Origin: UMGS1696 sp964430105
GTDB lineage: Bacteria; Bacillota; Clostridia; Oscillospirales; CAG-272
Assembly (NCBI GenBank): GCA_964430105.1
Contig: CAYSEF010000004.1
Location: 10,670-74,669, forward strand
Direction: 5' to 3'
DNA: 64,000 nucleotides
How positions within the stretch are numbered: the first letter of the stretch is position 1; the number at the start of each line of letters is the position of its first letter. The notes under the pieces were generated by a model. That model was not told the DNA's origin. It worked only from the letters and a program-made list of their open reading frames with translations, and made no database searches. The translations under genes and the position numbers were made by a program. Of this stretch, positions 1 through 8,194 are shown piece by piece.

Positions 1-22
1 CAGCCTGATTTTCCTTACCCAT
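1..22 (-). CDS. Start of an unidentified gene running off the window
   Basis: A start codon (CAT on the plus strand at 20-22) opens a frame reading M-G-K-E-N-Q-A before the window edge. It is preceded by an AAAGGAG ribosome-binding site about ten bases upstream and, further up, by a near-consensus promoter at 112-140. Seven residues are too few to name a product. The call rests only on the start, ribosome-binding site and promoter geometry. Confidence 0.5.
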
Positions 23-111
23 TGTAGGATAAACTCCTTTCAAATTTGCAAATTTGCATATTCTTATGCTTGATCATCGGAAAAACCGATAAAATATCAA
101 ATCATCATGCT

Positions 112-140
112 ATTATATCACAAAAACCAACGGAATGCAA
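112..140 (-). promoter_or_regulatory. Vegetative promoter for the leftmost partial gene
   Basis: On the minus strand TTGCAT (135-140) and TATAAT (112-117) are separated by exactly 17 bases. It points to the gene starting at 22, leaving a leader of roughly 80 bases. Confidence 0.6.
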
Positions 141-281
141 TTATTATTTTTAAATTGTAAGAAAACTGTGCCAAGATTCAGAAAAACAACACATTGAAAC
201 GTGAAAAAAAGCATCAAAAGCAATATAATTGCACGAATTTCAAAAAAATCAAAATAATTATAATTTTTTTTGAAAAAACAC

Positions 282-310
282 TTGACAAATAAGAAAAGGT
301 GTGGTATTAT
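282..310 (+). promoter_or_regulatory. tRNA-Arg promoter
   Basis: Consensus TTGACA (282-287), a 17-base spacer, and TATTAT (305-310), about 30 bases upstream of the tRNA. The same TTGACA/17/TATTAT arrangement is found before the tRNA pair at 63.8 kb. Confidence 0.85.
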
Positions 311-341
311 ATATAGGCAGTCAGCGAGAAGCTGATGCGAT

Positions 342-417
342 GCGCTACTAGCTCAGTGGATAGAGTGCCCGGCTACGAACCGGTAGGTCGCAGGTTCGAA
401 TCCTGCGTGGCGCGCCA
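342..417 (+). tRNA. tRNA-Arg (anticodon ACG)
   Basis: A full cloverleaf can be folded. The acceptor GCGCTAC pairs with GTGGCGC. The D-arm is of the AGCTCAGTGGATAGAGT type. The anticodon loop CTACGAA gives anticodon ACG, which reads CGN arginine codons after A34-to-inosine editing. The T-arm is GCAGG-TTCGAAT-CCTGC. Discriminator G is followed by a genome-encoded CCA. The consensus promoter upstream and terminator downstream make it a single-gene unit. Confidence 0.95.
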
Positions 418-418
418 T

Positions 419-455
419 AAAACCCGTGGGAATGTTAGTTTTCACGGGTTTTTTG
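419..455 (+). terminator. Intrinsic terminator of tRNA-Arg
   Basis: Hairpin AACCCGTG / CACGGGTT with a short loop, directly followed by a run of T, beginning two bases after the CCA end of the tRNA. Confidence 0.85.
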
Positions 456-484
456 TTGCTTTTTTGTGCTTTCGTCTGTCATCA

Positions 485-676
485 CTATACAGCATATGCT
501 ACGGCATCATCTGCATCATATGTTAATGTTCTCAAAAGAGTACACACCTTCATATTTTCGGTGATATTTTCAATCAGATAGGAACTGATTTGGGCAATGT
601 GTGCTTCATTGAGAGTTATCCGAGTGACGCTGGATCTTCTCACCGGTCGGCAAATCTTCACGACTTCTTTGGGGAA
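485..676 (-). pseudogene. Possible gene remnant in a 480-base gene-poor stretch
   Basis: Between the tRNA terminator and the promoter at 933 no normal gene is present. On the minus strand a frame of about 63 codons is open from just after a TGA (677-679) to a TAG (485-487). Its middle reads like ordinary protein, including I-C-R-P-V-R-R-S-S-V and I-S-S-Y-L-I-E-N-I. It has no start codon with a ribosome-binding site near its beginning, and the same sequence upstream is broken by stops. I read it as a decayed gene end, but chance is possible. The rest of 456-932 is AT-rich and shows nothing else I can support. Confidence 0.25.
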
Positions 677-932
677 TCACATACCACTCGGGAATCGTAG
701 GTGAGTAGACCTTTCTGCGGTTTTACCACTAAAAAATATAATTTTGCGTTTTTTATCTGATACTATTAAAGCTGTACGGCAAAAAAGCACACATCAATCT
801 ACGTATATTTCTCTGTCGTAAATGCATATGATTAAAGTTTAATATTAAGTTGTGTAAAAATTACAATAGTAATTCGCATATAAACATAGAATAAGTGTAA
901 AAATATTAAATAATAAAATTACGAGAAAACTA

Positions 933-961
933 TTTACAAATTGTGTGCGTGGTGGTATAAT
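933..961 (+). promoter_or_regulatory. Promoter of the URO-D-family gene
   Basis: TTTACA (933-938), 17 bases, TATAAT (956-961), placed about 70 bases before the start codon at 1033. Confidence 0.75.
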
Positions 962-1032
962 GGTGATGACAGAGGGATGTTGAGAATTCGAATCCCAAAA
1001 AACATAAAAATCATGTACAGGAGTAGATTGAT

Positions 1033-1977
1033 ATGACTAAGAAAGAACGTGTGCTGAAAATTTTAGCTGGTCAGCCGGTTGATAGACCTGCAACTTGTTT
1101 CTGGAGACATTATGGAAACATCGGTCCCGAAAAGACTATTGAAGCTCATCTTAATTTCCTTGAAGCTACCGATATGGATATCCTCAAGATGATGTGCGAT
1201 GAATTCTTTACATATCCTATCGGTGATGCAAAGACTCCGGAAGATTTCATGAAGCTCAGACCCGGCGGTAAAGATTCTCCGTGGGTAAAAGGTCAGGTAG
1301 AACGTGCTACTCAGATCAACGAAGCTCTTAAGGGCGAAATCGTTACATTCTATAACGCATTTTCTCCATACTCCAAGATGAAGCATACTATCGGTGACAG
1401 ACAGAGTATGCAGCTTCTCCGCGAAAATGAAGAGGTTGCTCGTCATTTCATGGATGTAATTGCTGAAGATACCTGCTATATGGTTGAAGGTATGCTTAAG
1501 GAAAGTGGAACTACAGGTATGATGCTTCCTGTTCAGGGTGCTGAAGAAGGTCGTTTCACTGCTGAAGAATATGCAAACCTTATCGCTCCTTATGAAATCA
1601 GAGTTATCGAAACTGCTGAAAAGTATTCCGAAAATAATATGCTTCATATGTGCGGTTGGGACGGATTTGCAAACCACCTCGAATGGTGGGATTACAACAC
1701 CAAGCTCATTAGCTGGGCTGCATTCGTTGAAAATCTTACCCCGGCTCAGGCTAAGGCAAAGTATCCCGGCCATGTAATGGTAGGTGGCTTCGATAACAGA
1801 GACGGTACACTCCTGCCTTCCGGTACAAAGGAAGATATTCAGGCGTATACTAAGGAAATCGTTGCAACAGCAGGTAAGGAAAACCTCATTATTGGTGCTG
1901 ACTGCTCACTTCCCGGAAATATGGATCCTGTAAGAATCAAGTGGATCGTAGAAGCACTCGACGAGATCGCTGACTAA
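1033..1977 (+). CDS. Uroporphyrinogen decarboxylase (URO-D) family protein
   Basis: The 314-residue protein has the URO-D-family layout. An N-terminal K-K-E-R-V-L-K-I-L-A-G-Q-x-V-D-R-P segment is the usual opening of MtaA/CmuA/HemE-like proteins. The C-terminal half carries V-G-G-F-D-N-R and a late I-I-G-A-D-C-S-L-P segment in a TIM-barrel-like pattern. Family members decarboxylate uroporphyrinogen III or transfer methyl groups to corrinoid or thiol acceptors. No other heme or methyltransferase gene lies nearby, so a HemE role is doubtful and the substrate is unknown. The start at 1033 has an AGGAG about ten bases upstream. The gene is monocistronic, with its own promoter and a strong terminator. 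Confidence 0.8.
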   Translation: MTKKERVLKILAGQPVDRPATCFWRHYGNIGPEKTIEAHLNFLEATDMDILKMMCDEFFTYPIGDAKTPEDFMKLRPGGKDSPWVKGQVERATQINEALKGEIVTFYNAFSPYSKMKHTIGDRQSMQLLRENEEVARHFMDVIAEDTCYMVEGMLKESGTTGMMLPVQGAEEGRFTAEEYANLIAPYEIRVIETAEKYSENNMLHMCGWDGFANHLEWWDYNTKLISWAAFVENLTPAQAKAKYPGHVMVGGFDNRDGTLLPSGTKEDIQAYTKEIVATAGKENLIIGADCSLPGNMDPVRIKWIVEALDEIAD

Positions 1978-1997
1978 TAACAAAATAAATAAAAAAT

Positions 1998-2048
1998 GGC
2001 TGTTACATTTTGAAAATCACTATTTCAAATGCAACAGCCTCTTTTTTT
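1998..2048. terminator. Bidirectional terminator between convergent genes
   Basis: Stem GGCTGTTACATTT / AAATGCAACAGCC with A-runs before it and T-runs after it, so it can serve both the gene ending at 1977 and the minus-strand gene ending at 2060. Confidence 0.85.
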
Positions 2049-2059
2049 ATTACTTTTTA

Positions 2060-3157
2060 TTACATTACTGTAACTAATTCATAATCCTGTGTGCCAAGGC
2101 CGACCTTTTCGAGACAGTCAAGCTGAATGAAAGGATTCTTGCCGTGGAGCTGTTCAAAGAGGTGACCGTGACCGGAGAGTTCCATGCCTGCGGGTACGCC
2201 TTCCTTGATGAGGTTTTCCATCTTGATAGAATCAATAGATGCGCGCTCGATAGCTACGATGTCGTCAGATGCCATGATACCTATATCCGGTACGAGGGAA
2301 GGTGTAGTCATACCCCAGCAGTCGCAGAGCGCAGTGATCTGTGTCAGTACATTGATATAGAATACATTGCCGGGAGCGAAGGTGTCAACTACAGCCTTAG
2401 TGCAAACTGCCATGCCCATCTGGAAATCAGCATAGTCGTGTGAATCGAGAGTGATAGCACCTACAGGACATACCTTCATGCAATGCTGGCAAAGAGTGCA
2501 GTGATGGAAGTTTACACTGTAGTCGCCCTTGTTGTTAGGTTCGCTGAAGGAGTTTGCGTGGTGGTTGCAGGCAGTAATGCACTTGCCACAGTGGATGCAC
2601 TTTTCCTTATCCCATACAATTCCGCCTTCGAGTCCGTGAATTTCGCCACGAGTTCTGTCAGTTACACAGCCCATTGCGATATTCTTACAAGCACCACCGA
2701 ATGCACAGCAGCCATGACCCTTAACGTGAGAGAAGTCGATGAGAAAATCAGCATCGTGGATAAGGCCTGCAACGTCGATATGGCGAAGTGACTTGTATTC
2801 TACTTCTTTGGTGTAGAAATATTTACCAAAATAGCCACAGTCATCGAGAACGGGACATCCGAGGTTGGAGTCAGTGTATCCACGTTCTTCAGGGTGACGA
2901 CCGTAAACATAGTGGTCAGTTATAAAGCATTCACCACCGGATTCCTTAATGAAGGAAACAAGCTTGCGAACAAAAATCGGTGGGATAGTGGAATATGTAA
3001 CGCCACTGCCGACGTGCATCTTGATAGCGACCTTTTTACCTTTGACTTTTTCAGCAAGACCTGATTTTTTCAGCATACGGCTGAATTTTTCGGGAAGAGT
3101 CTGAGTTGCTTCATAGCGTGAGTACGCCATTGGTGCGAATAAAACTTTACTTGCCAT
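2060..3157 (-). CDS. DUF362 protein with two [4Fe-4S] ferredoxin motifs
   Basis: The 365-residue protein has an N-terminal DUF362 domain (about residues 1-180), including A-I-K-M-H-V-G and the glycine/cysteine-rich H-G-C-C-A-F-G-G-A-C-K-N segment. A ferredoxin domain follows with two clusters of CxxCxxCxxxC spacing, Cys187/190/193/197 and Cys220/223/226/230. It is likely a cytoplasmic electron-transfer or redox protein of unknown partner; the family is common in anaerobes. I place the start at 3157 because GGAGGA lies seven bases upstream. An in-frame ATG five codons earlier sits at the ribosome-binding site itself and is unlikely. It is monocistronic with its own promoter. Confidence 0.85.
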   Translation of the reverse strand: MASKVLFAPMAYSRYEATQTLPEKFSRMLKKSGLAEKVKGKKVAIKMHVGSGVTYSTIPPIFVRKLVSFIKESGGECFITDHYVYGRHPEERGYTDSNLGCPVLDDCGYFGKYFYTKEVEYKSLRHIDVAGLIHDADFLIDFSHVKGHGCCAFGGACKNIAMGCVTDRTRGEIHGLEGGIVWDKEKCIHCGKCITACNHHANSFSEPNNKGDYSVNFHHCTLCQHCMKVCPVGAITLDSHDYADFQMGMAVCTKAVVDTFAPGNVFYINVLTQITALCDCWGMTTPSLVPDIGIMASDDIVAIERASIDSIKMENLIKEGVPAGMELSGHGHLFEQLHGKNPFIQLDCLEKVGLGTQDYELVTVM

Positions 3158-3192
3158 GATTTTATCCTCCATGAGTATAATATTCGATGTAA

Positions 3193-3221
3193 ATTATATC
3201 ACAATTTTCTTGTTTTGTCAG
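3193..3221 (-). promoter_or_regulatory. Promoter of the DUF362 gene
   Basis: On the minus strand CTGACA (3216-3221), 17 bases, TATAAT (3193-3198), about 30 bases before the ribosome-binding site. Confidence 0.7.
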
Positions 3222-3257
3222 TGTTTATTTTGTGAATTATCTATTTTTAATAAAAAA

Positions 3258-3306
3258 TGAGGCTACTCGCATTTCGGGAATTTCTTTCCTGATGTGAGTA
3301 GCCTCA
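3258..3306 (-). terminator. Intrinsic terminator of the solute-binding protein gene
   Basis: A 15-bp outer stem TGAGGCTACTCGCAT / ATGTGAGTAGCCTCA and an inner stem CGGGAA / TTCCTG, followed on the minus strand by a T-run. The ascending arm and loop contain TTTCGGGAATTT, also found in the terminator at 18961. Confidence 0.85.
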
Positions 3307-3341
3307 ATTCAATTTAGTTTATTTGAGATGTTCTGATCGTT

Positions 3342-4889
3342 TTAGTGATCAAGAGCTTCGATGTTTTCTACGAGTCTTTCGAGAGACTTAACAGTAACCT
3401 TCTGTGTACTCTTGAGAGTAGAAGCAGGGCTGGTACCATCTGCACCGTTGAGCTTACGGAAAATCTTAATAAGGTCACCGAGAGATGCGGAGTAAACATA
3501 ACCGAAGTCAAAACGAATGTCGGACATGATCTGGTCAAGCATCTGAGAAACAACGTTATCACGCGCATACTTCTGCTTGAGAGCAACTTCATAATATGCA
3601 GGAGTTACACTGCGGTAGGATTCAACGCACATTGCTTCAAGGAATGCACCGCAGATATCGACTCTGTCATTTGAAGTGATCGGGAGAGCAAATACGGAAA
3701 GACCGTTGTGGGTGAATCCGCTGTAGTCAGCCTGATCTTCGTTGAGCTTAGGCAGAGGAATGATACCGTAGTCTGCTTCCATATCACGGAGAGTTTCGGT
3801 TGCGCTGAGGAATGTGGGGTAGAACATTGCGTTGTTAGCCATAAACTTTGCCGGAGGTTCAGCGTCAACAGTGGTGTTGTAAACGTTGTTGCCACTCCAA
3901 AGAAGCTTGTTCATAGCTTCGCAGAATGCGAAAGTGCGTTCACCATTGATAACGAGTTCCGGAACACCGTCGGAGTTCTTCTTTACAAGCTCAACGCCGG
4001 CAGCGCCTGTGAAGCCATCGTGTGTACCGGAGTCTGTACCACCTGTGAGAACCATACCGTGGAAGTCGTTGATATCATTGGTCTGGTTACCGTTTGTATC
4101 GTTATAGAGAGATGCGCAGTATTCAGAGAGCAAATCGAGGGTCCATTTTCCTTCGTTAACGATCTGATACAGATCCTGACCGTTGTAATACTGAGCATAG
4201 AGGTCCTTGTTGTAGTACATAACGTATGCACCACGGATCATTGACTGAGAAAGTTCACCTACAGCAAAGTAAACCTTACCGTCGATTTCAAGCTCATCTG
4301 TGAAGGACTGATTCCACCACGGCTGTTCCCAGTCGATGTACTGATTGTCATAAAGATTGAGAAGTGAACCTTCGATAATGATAGGTGTGGTCTGGCTCAT
4401 GTGGTTAGCGAACAAATCGAAATCCTTTGTTCCGGCTGTAACTGCTGTACGAACCTGACCAAGAACTCCGCCACCCTGATGCTGTGTATCGGTAGTCTGA
4501 ATAGTGCCGATTTCAATACCAAGACGTTCTTCAACGAGAGCATTTCTCTGGTATACTGCGGAAACAACTACATCAGCGTTGTCTTCTTCAGCATAGATTT
4601 CGAGGATCATGTTGGAGTCGCCACCTCTATGTAAAACGGTAACGGTATCTCCATCGAATTTAAGGTCTGCGGGGAGGTTGTCTTTTGCGTTCAAACGCGG
4701 GTCATCTGAGGTTTCATCGTCTGTGACAGTAGCATCATTTGATCCTGCAACCGTCTCATCAGAGGAATTAGAGGTATCGGGTGTGTTAGTTTTTGAACCG
4801 GAGGTTTCATTGTCTGCTGCATTGCTGCAAGCTGTGGGGAATACACATAGCATAGCAAGCAGAAGTGCCAATAGTCTTTTTGCCTTCAT
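3342..4889 (-). CDS. Extracellular solute-binding lipoprotein (ABC-importer type)
   Basis: The 515-residue protein begins with K-A-K-R, a hydrophobic stretch and a lipobox ending P-T-A-C at Cys21, then a Ser/Thr/Asp-rich linker to about residue 75. The remainder resembles family 1 (sugar-type) solute-binding proteins, with aromatic-rich binding-lobe segments such as W-N-Q-S-F-T-D-E and Y-Y-N-K-D-L-Y. Start 4889 has AAAGGAG eight bases upstream; the longer frame to 4970 runs through the promoter and is rejected. No permease or ATPase genes adjoin it, so its partner importer must be elsewhere, or it acts as an orphan receptor. Carbohydrate ligand is an inference from the family. Confidence 0.85.
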   Translation of the reverse strand: MKAKRLLALLLAMLCVFPTACSNAADNETSGSKTNTPDTSNSSDETVAGSNDATVTDDETSDDPRLNAKDNLPADLKFDGDTVTVLHRGGDSNMILEIYAEEDNADVVVSAVYQRNALVEERLGIEIGTIQTTDTQHQGGGVLGQVRTAVTAGTKDFDLFANHMSQTTPIIIEGSLLNLYDNQYIDWEQPWWNQSFTDELEIDGKVYFAVGELSQSMIRGAYVMYYNKDLYAQYYNGQDLYQIVNEGKWTLDLLSEYCASLYNDTNGNQTNDINDFHGMVLTGGTDSGTHDGFTGAAGVELVKKNSDGVPELVINGERTFAFCEAMNKLLWSGNNVYNTTVDAEPPAKFMANNAMFYPTFLSATETLRDMEADYGIIPLPKLNEDQADYSGFTHNGLSVFALPITSNDRVDICGAFLEAMCVESYRSVTPAYYEVALKQKYARDNVVSQMLDQIMSDIRFDFGYVYSASLGDLIKIFRKLNGADGTSPASTLKSTQKVTVKSLERLVENIEALDH

Positions 4890-4941
4890 GCGGGGGCTCC
4901 TTTCAATGATACATAATTTATCAGAATTTTCTGCATTCCTT

Positions 4942-4970
4942 ATTATATCAAATTTGAAGTGCACTGTCAA
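4942..4970 (-). promoter_or_regulatory. Promoter of the solute-binding protein gene
   Basis: TTGACA (4965-4970), 17 bases, TATAAT (4942-4947) on the minus strand: a full consensus promoter, suggesting high expression. Confidence 0.85.
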
Positions 4971-5187
4971 GAAATAACCAATAGTTAGTTATAAAGTTTG
5001 TTTGCTTTCATAAAAAAGATATTGCGTTTATGTCAAAATATTACAATAAGCGATTTGAGCGTAGTGCTGTAAAATGCGAATTTGTTTATATTTACTATAA
5101 TTTATTGTTGGTTATAGATTTGTCAAATAGTCCAATTATAAATTGCGACGAATTCGTTAAAAATTTTAATATAAATCTGCACACTTC

Positions 5188-5216
5188 TTGACATATCGTC
5201 AAAAAACTGCTATACT
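5188..5216 (+). promoter_or_regulatory. Promoter of the Gfo/Idh/MocA gene
   Basis: TTGACA (5188-5193), 17 bases, TATACT (5211-5216). The rest of the 300-base divergent interval 4971-5187 is AT-rich and shows no other feature I can support. Confidence 0.75.
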
Positions 5217-5299
5217 ATTTTTGATTTTATGGATAATTACGGCGACACTGCCGATACATAACGAAATAATTCAAATTTTATTCAATGGGGGAAATGATT

Positions 5300-6286
5300 A
5301 TGGTAAAAGTAGCAATGCTCTCCAAGTGGCACGTTCATGCCGGTGGATACGCAGGACAGCTCAAGCACAGCGGAAAGGTTGATATCGTAGCTGTTTGGGA
5401 CGATAATACAGCTCGTGGCGAAGCATGGGCTAAGGAGCTTGGTTGCGAATTTATAGCTGATCTTGATACACTTCTTGCAAGAGATGATATCGAAGCTGTT
5501 ATTTGCGACACACCTACTACCGATCACCACGATATTCTTATCAAGGCCGCTAAGGCAGGCAAGCATATCTTTACAGAAAAGGCTCTCTGCCCGACAGTTG
5601 CTGAATGCCTTGACGTAAAGAAGGCTATCGAAGAAGCCGGTGTTATATTCACTATCAGCTATCCTCAGAGAGGCCGTCCGTGCGTCCAGTTCGCTAAGAA
5701 GATGATCGAAGAAGGCGCATTCGGTAAGATTACTCTCGTTCGTTCTCGTGATGCTCATAACGGTGTATCAGGCAACTGGCTTCCTGACTACTGGTTCGAT
5801 AAGGATGCTGCCGCAGGTGGTGCTATGATGGACCTTGGCTGCCACCCGATGTATCTTCTCGCACACTTCCTCGGTAAGCCTAAGAGAGTTACCGGTCTGT
5901 TCACTGCTCCTTACGGCAAGCCTGTTGACGAAAACGCTGTAGCTATTGCTGAATTTGCTGACGGTGCTATTGGTATAGCTGAAACCGGCTTCGTTTCTGT
6001 AGGTTCTCCTCAGACTATCGAAATTTACGGTACAGAAGGCTCTATGATCGCACACGGTGAGGATGTACAGTTCCAGTCAAAGAAGCTCGCAGGTGTTGTA
6101 AACGGATTTATCAAGCCTGACCTTCCGAATTGGACAGAATCTCCTCTTATGCAGTTCATCAACGCTGTTGAAAAGGGAACAGGTTCACCGAAGTATCTCG
6201 GTATTGACGATGCTATCGCACTTACAGAGCTTCTCGAAAATGCATATAAGGGCGACGAATCTAACACTATAGTAACTGTTGACTAA
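5300..6286 (+). CDS. Gfo/Idh/MocA-family oxidoreductase
   Basis: The 328-residue protein has the family's two-part design: a nucleotide-binding N-terminal half with T-E-K-A-L-C (the usual E-K-P-like cofactor motif, residues about 93-98), then a C-terminal sheet domain with G-G-A-M-M-D-L-G-C-H-P and I-E-I-Y-G-T-E-G-S. Family members oxidise or reduce sugars and cyclitols with NAD(P). The extreme N-terminus (V-A-M-L-S-K-W-H-V-H) lacks the usual glycine-rich G-x-G-x-x-G fingerprint, so cofactor binding may differ. Start 5300 is chosen because GGGGGA lies seven bases upstream; two earlier in-frame ATGs overlap that site. The substrate is unknown. Confidence 0.8.
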   Translation: MVKVAMLSKWHVHAGGYAGQLKHSGKVDIVAVWDDNTARGEAWAKELGCEFIADLDTLLARDDIEAVICDTPTTDHHDILIKAAKAGKHIFTEKALCPTVAECLDVKKAIEEAGVIFTISYPQRGRPCVQFAKKMIEEGAFGKITLVRSRDAHNGVSGNWLPDYWFDKDAAAGGAMMDLGCHPMYLLAHFLGKPKRVTGLFTAPYGKPVDENAVAIAEFADGAIGIAETGFVSVGSPQTIEIYGTEGSMIAHGEDVQFQSKKLAGVVNGFIKPDLPNWTESPLMQFINAVEKGTGSPKYLGIDDAIALTELLENAYKGDESNTIVTVD

Positions 6287-6308
6287 GGCAAGACAGCCTA
6301 TACAAAAC

Positions 6309-6352
6309 TGCCTGCTGTATGGGTTTCACCTGTGCAGTGGGCAATTTTATTT
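6309..6352 (+). terminator. Probable terminator after the oxidoreductase gene
   Basis: An imperfect hairpin pairs GCCTGCTGTATGGGT with ACCTGTGCAGTGGGC around a TTC loop and is followed by a T-rich tail. Confidence 0.5.
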
Positions 6353-6410
6353 TGATAAATATTAGACTGTTAATGTCGTAAATTTCAAAGCTGTACCAAG
6401 GAGAAATTAA

Positions 6411-6923
6411 ATGATTTTTGAAAAAACACTTCTTCCAAACGAAATGTTCGATAATTTCGAGTGCGTTACTGCGGAGCATTTGCATGAGCTGGGAATATCG
6501 TATATTTTTTGCGATATTGATAATACCCTCGCAACATACGATGATCCAACGCCACCTGAGAAGGTAGTGAAATGGTGCAGGCGAATGAATGAGTGTGGTA
6601 TAACAGTTTCTTTTGTGTCAAATAATGACGAGGAGCGTGTCGCACTGTTCAATAAATCCTTTGGATATACCGCATATTCTAAGGCACATAAACCTCTTAT
6701 CGGTAAATTAAAACGTGCTATGGCTGATGTCGGTGCGAAAAAGGAAAATTCTGCACTCCTCGGAGATCAGCTTTTGACAGATGCGGCAGCGGGAAATCGT
6801 GCAGGGCTTCATGTAATAATAGTTCCTCCGATCAAGGATAAGCTGACGTTTTTCTTCAGATTCAAGAGGTGGATCGAAGTGCCATACGTCAAGAAATTCA
6901 AGAAGATCAACGATGTAAAATAA
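6411..6923 (+). CDS. yqeG: YqeG-family HAD phosphatase
   Basis: The 170-residue protein carries the HAD motif I F-C-D-I-D-N-T-L-A at about residues 35-43 and a later L-L-G-D-Q-L-L-T-D-A-A-A-G-N motif with the acidic residues that bind magnesium. Length and order match the Bacillota YqeG family (HAD subfamily IIIA), small cytoplasmic phosphatases whose physiological substrate is not settled; relatives include phosphatidylglycerophosphate phosphatases. GGAGA lies seven bases before the start. No terminator clearly separates it from the M24 peptidase gene except the AT-rich inverted repeat just downstream. Confidence 0.85.
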   Translation: MIFEKTLLPNEMFDNFECVTAEHLHELGISYIFCDIDNTLATYDDPTPPEKVVKWCRRMNECGITVSFVSNNDEERVALFNKSFGYTAYSKAHKPLIGKLKRAMADVGAKKENSALLGDQLLTDAAAGNRAGLHVIIVPPIKDKLTFFFRFKRWIEVPYVKKFKKINDVK

Positions 6924-6926
6924 ATG

Positions 6927-6970
6927 ACTACATAAAAAATCTTGCATTTTATAAGTTTTTTTATGTAGTA
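6927..6970 (+). promoter_or_regulatory. 13-bp inverted repeat overlapping the promoter of the M24 peptidase gene
   Basis: ACTACATAAAAAA (6927-6939) is exactly complementary to TTTTTTATGTAGT (6956-6968). A promoter, TTGCAT (6942-6947), 17 bases, TAGTAT (6965-6970), lies inside it, with the -10 box in the right arm. It could be an operator or an AT-rich terminator of yqeG. Confidence 0.5.
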
Positions 6971-7007
6971 TCTGAAATACTAACTTTAGAAAAGAAGGTA
7001 TACAAAA

Positions 7008-8084
7008 ATGACAAAAATGGAATACCGCTATAATACTCTCCGTGCTAAGATGCGTGAGAGGGGAATTGACGCAGTTTATGTTAATTCCGCAGAAAATCAT
7101 CTCTATATGTCAGGCTTTGATAATCCGGATGGCTGGATGTTTATAACTCTTGAAAAGTCGTATCTTTTTGCAGATTTCCGTTATATTGAAGCAGCTAAAG
7201 CAGAAGCAACCGAGCTTTGTGAAGTTTGCCTGCCGAATAAGCCAACTATTCAGGAGATAGTTCGTGATTTTAATATTAAGACCATAGGCTATGAGGACAG
7301 ACGACTCACCTGTGCTTCTCTTGATTCAATTAAGCACTCACTTGACGGAATGGGTGTTGAATATGCTCCGATAGGCGGTATTTTTACTGAAATACGCTCT
7401 TATAAATCACCTGATGAGGTTGAAAATATTCTTGCGGCTCAAAAAATTGCAGAAGGTGCTTTTGAGCATATACTGAAAACCATCACCTATGATATGACCG
7501 AAACTGAGGTTGCAGCTGAGCTTGAATACTACATGAAGAAAAACGGAAGTGATAAGCCGTCGTTTGATACTATAGCAGTGTCCGGTAGCGCATCCTCCAG
7601 ACCTCATGGCGTTCCGAGAAAGGTAAAGCTTGAAAAAGGCTTCCTTACAATGGACTATGGTGCAATGGTAAACGGCTATCATTCTGATATGACTCGTACT
7701 ATTGTTATCGGCAAGGCTGACGATGATATGAAAAAGCTCTATAATACGGTACTTACTGCACAGCTTGCAGCTATTGAAGCTATCACTGAGGGCGTAAAAA
7801 ATGCCGATATGGATAAGGTAGCACGAGATATCATCTATGGTGCAGGATACGAAGGTTGCTTCGGCCATAGCCTTGGTCATGGAGTTGGTCTTGAAATACA
7901 TGAAGCTCCAAACCTTTCACCCAGCTCAGGCGATCTGACCTTGAAGGTAGGACAGATTGTTACAGTTGAGCCAGGTATCTATATTGAAGGAAAATACGGT
8001 TGCCGTATCGAGGATATGGTGCTCATCGAAGAAGGCGGTAAGAGAAATCTTACAAATTGTCCGAAGGAACTCATTGAGGTATAA
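7008..8084 (+). CDS. Xaa-Pro aminopeptidase/dipeptidase (peptidase M24)
   Basis: The 358-residue protein has an N-terminal creatinase-like domain (about 1-125) and a C-terminal pita-bread M24 domain. Metal ligands are recognisable in M-D-Y-G-A-M, H-S-D-M-T-R, G-H-S-L-G-H-G-V-G-L-E-I-H-E and V-E-P-G-I-Y, the order expected for Asp-Asp-His-Glu-Glu. It removes or splits N-terminal residues before proline in the cytoplasm, helping to recycle proline peptides. The length matches the short Bacillota forms (YqhT/PepQ type). An AGAAGG lies about ten bases upstream of the start. Confidence 0.9.
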   Translation: MTKMEYRYNTLRAKMRERGIDAVYVNSAENHLYMSGFDNPDGWMFITLEKSYLFADFRYIEAAKAEATELCEVCLPNKPTIQEIVRDFNIKTIGYEDRRLTCASLDSIKHSLDGMGVEYAPIGGIFTEIRSYKSPDEVENILAAQKIAEGAFEHILKTITYDMTETEVAAELEYYMKKNGSDKPSFDTIAVSGSASSRPHGVPRKVKLEKGFLTMDYGAMVNGYHSDMTRTIVIGKADDDMKKLYNTVLTAQLAAIEAITEGVKNADMDKVARDIIYGAGYEGCFGHSLGHGVGLEIHEAPNLSPSSGDLTLKVGQIVTVEPGIYIEGKYGCRIEDMVLIEEGGKRNLTNCPKELIEV

Positions 8085-8112
8085 TTCCTGCTCAGCGTGA
8101 ATTGAATAGTAT

Positions 8113-8162
8113 AAAAATCCCACAGGACTTACTTTAAGCGTACAGCTCCTGCGGGATTTTTT
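8113..8162. terminator. Bidirectional terminator
   Basis: AAAATCCC...CAGGA pairs with TCCTG...GGGATTTT, flanked by A- and T-runs, between the convergent genes ending at 8084 and 8195. Confidence 0.8.
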
Positions 8163-8194
8163 CTGTATTTTCTTTTGTATATCGCAAGCTACTT

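Noticed and set aside
335..526. Open frame across the tRNA-Arg gene
   Set aside because: It overlaps the tRNA and its terminator on the same strand and has no ribosome-binding site.
951..1001. tRNA-like stretch with a TTCGAATCCC T-loop near 990
   Set aside because: Only the T-loop half resembles a tRNA; no acceptor stem or anticodon arm can be paired, and the segment includes the -10 box of the promoter for the gene at 1033.
1063..1773. 236-codon antisense frame opposite the URO-D-family gene
   Set aside because: It is a mirror frame of a well-supported gene, without a ribosome-binding site or family resemblance. Similar antisense frames opposite ileS, uvrC and yhaN were dropped for the same reason.
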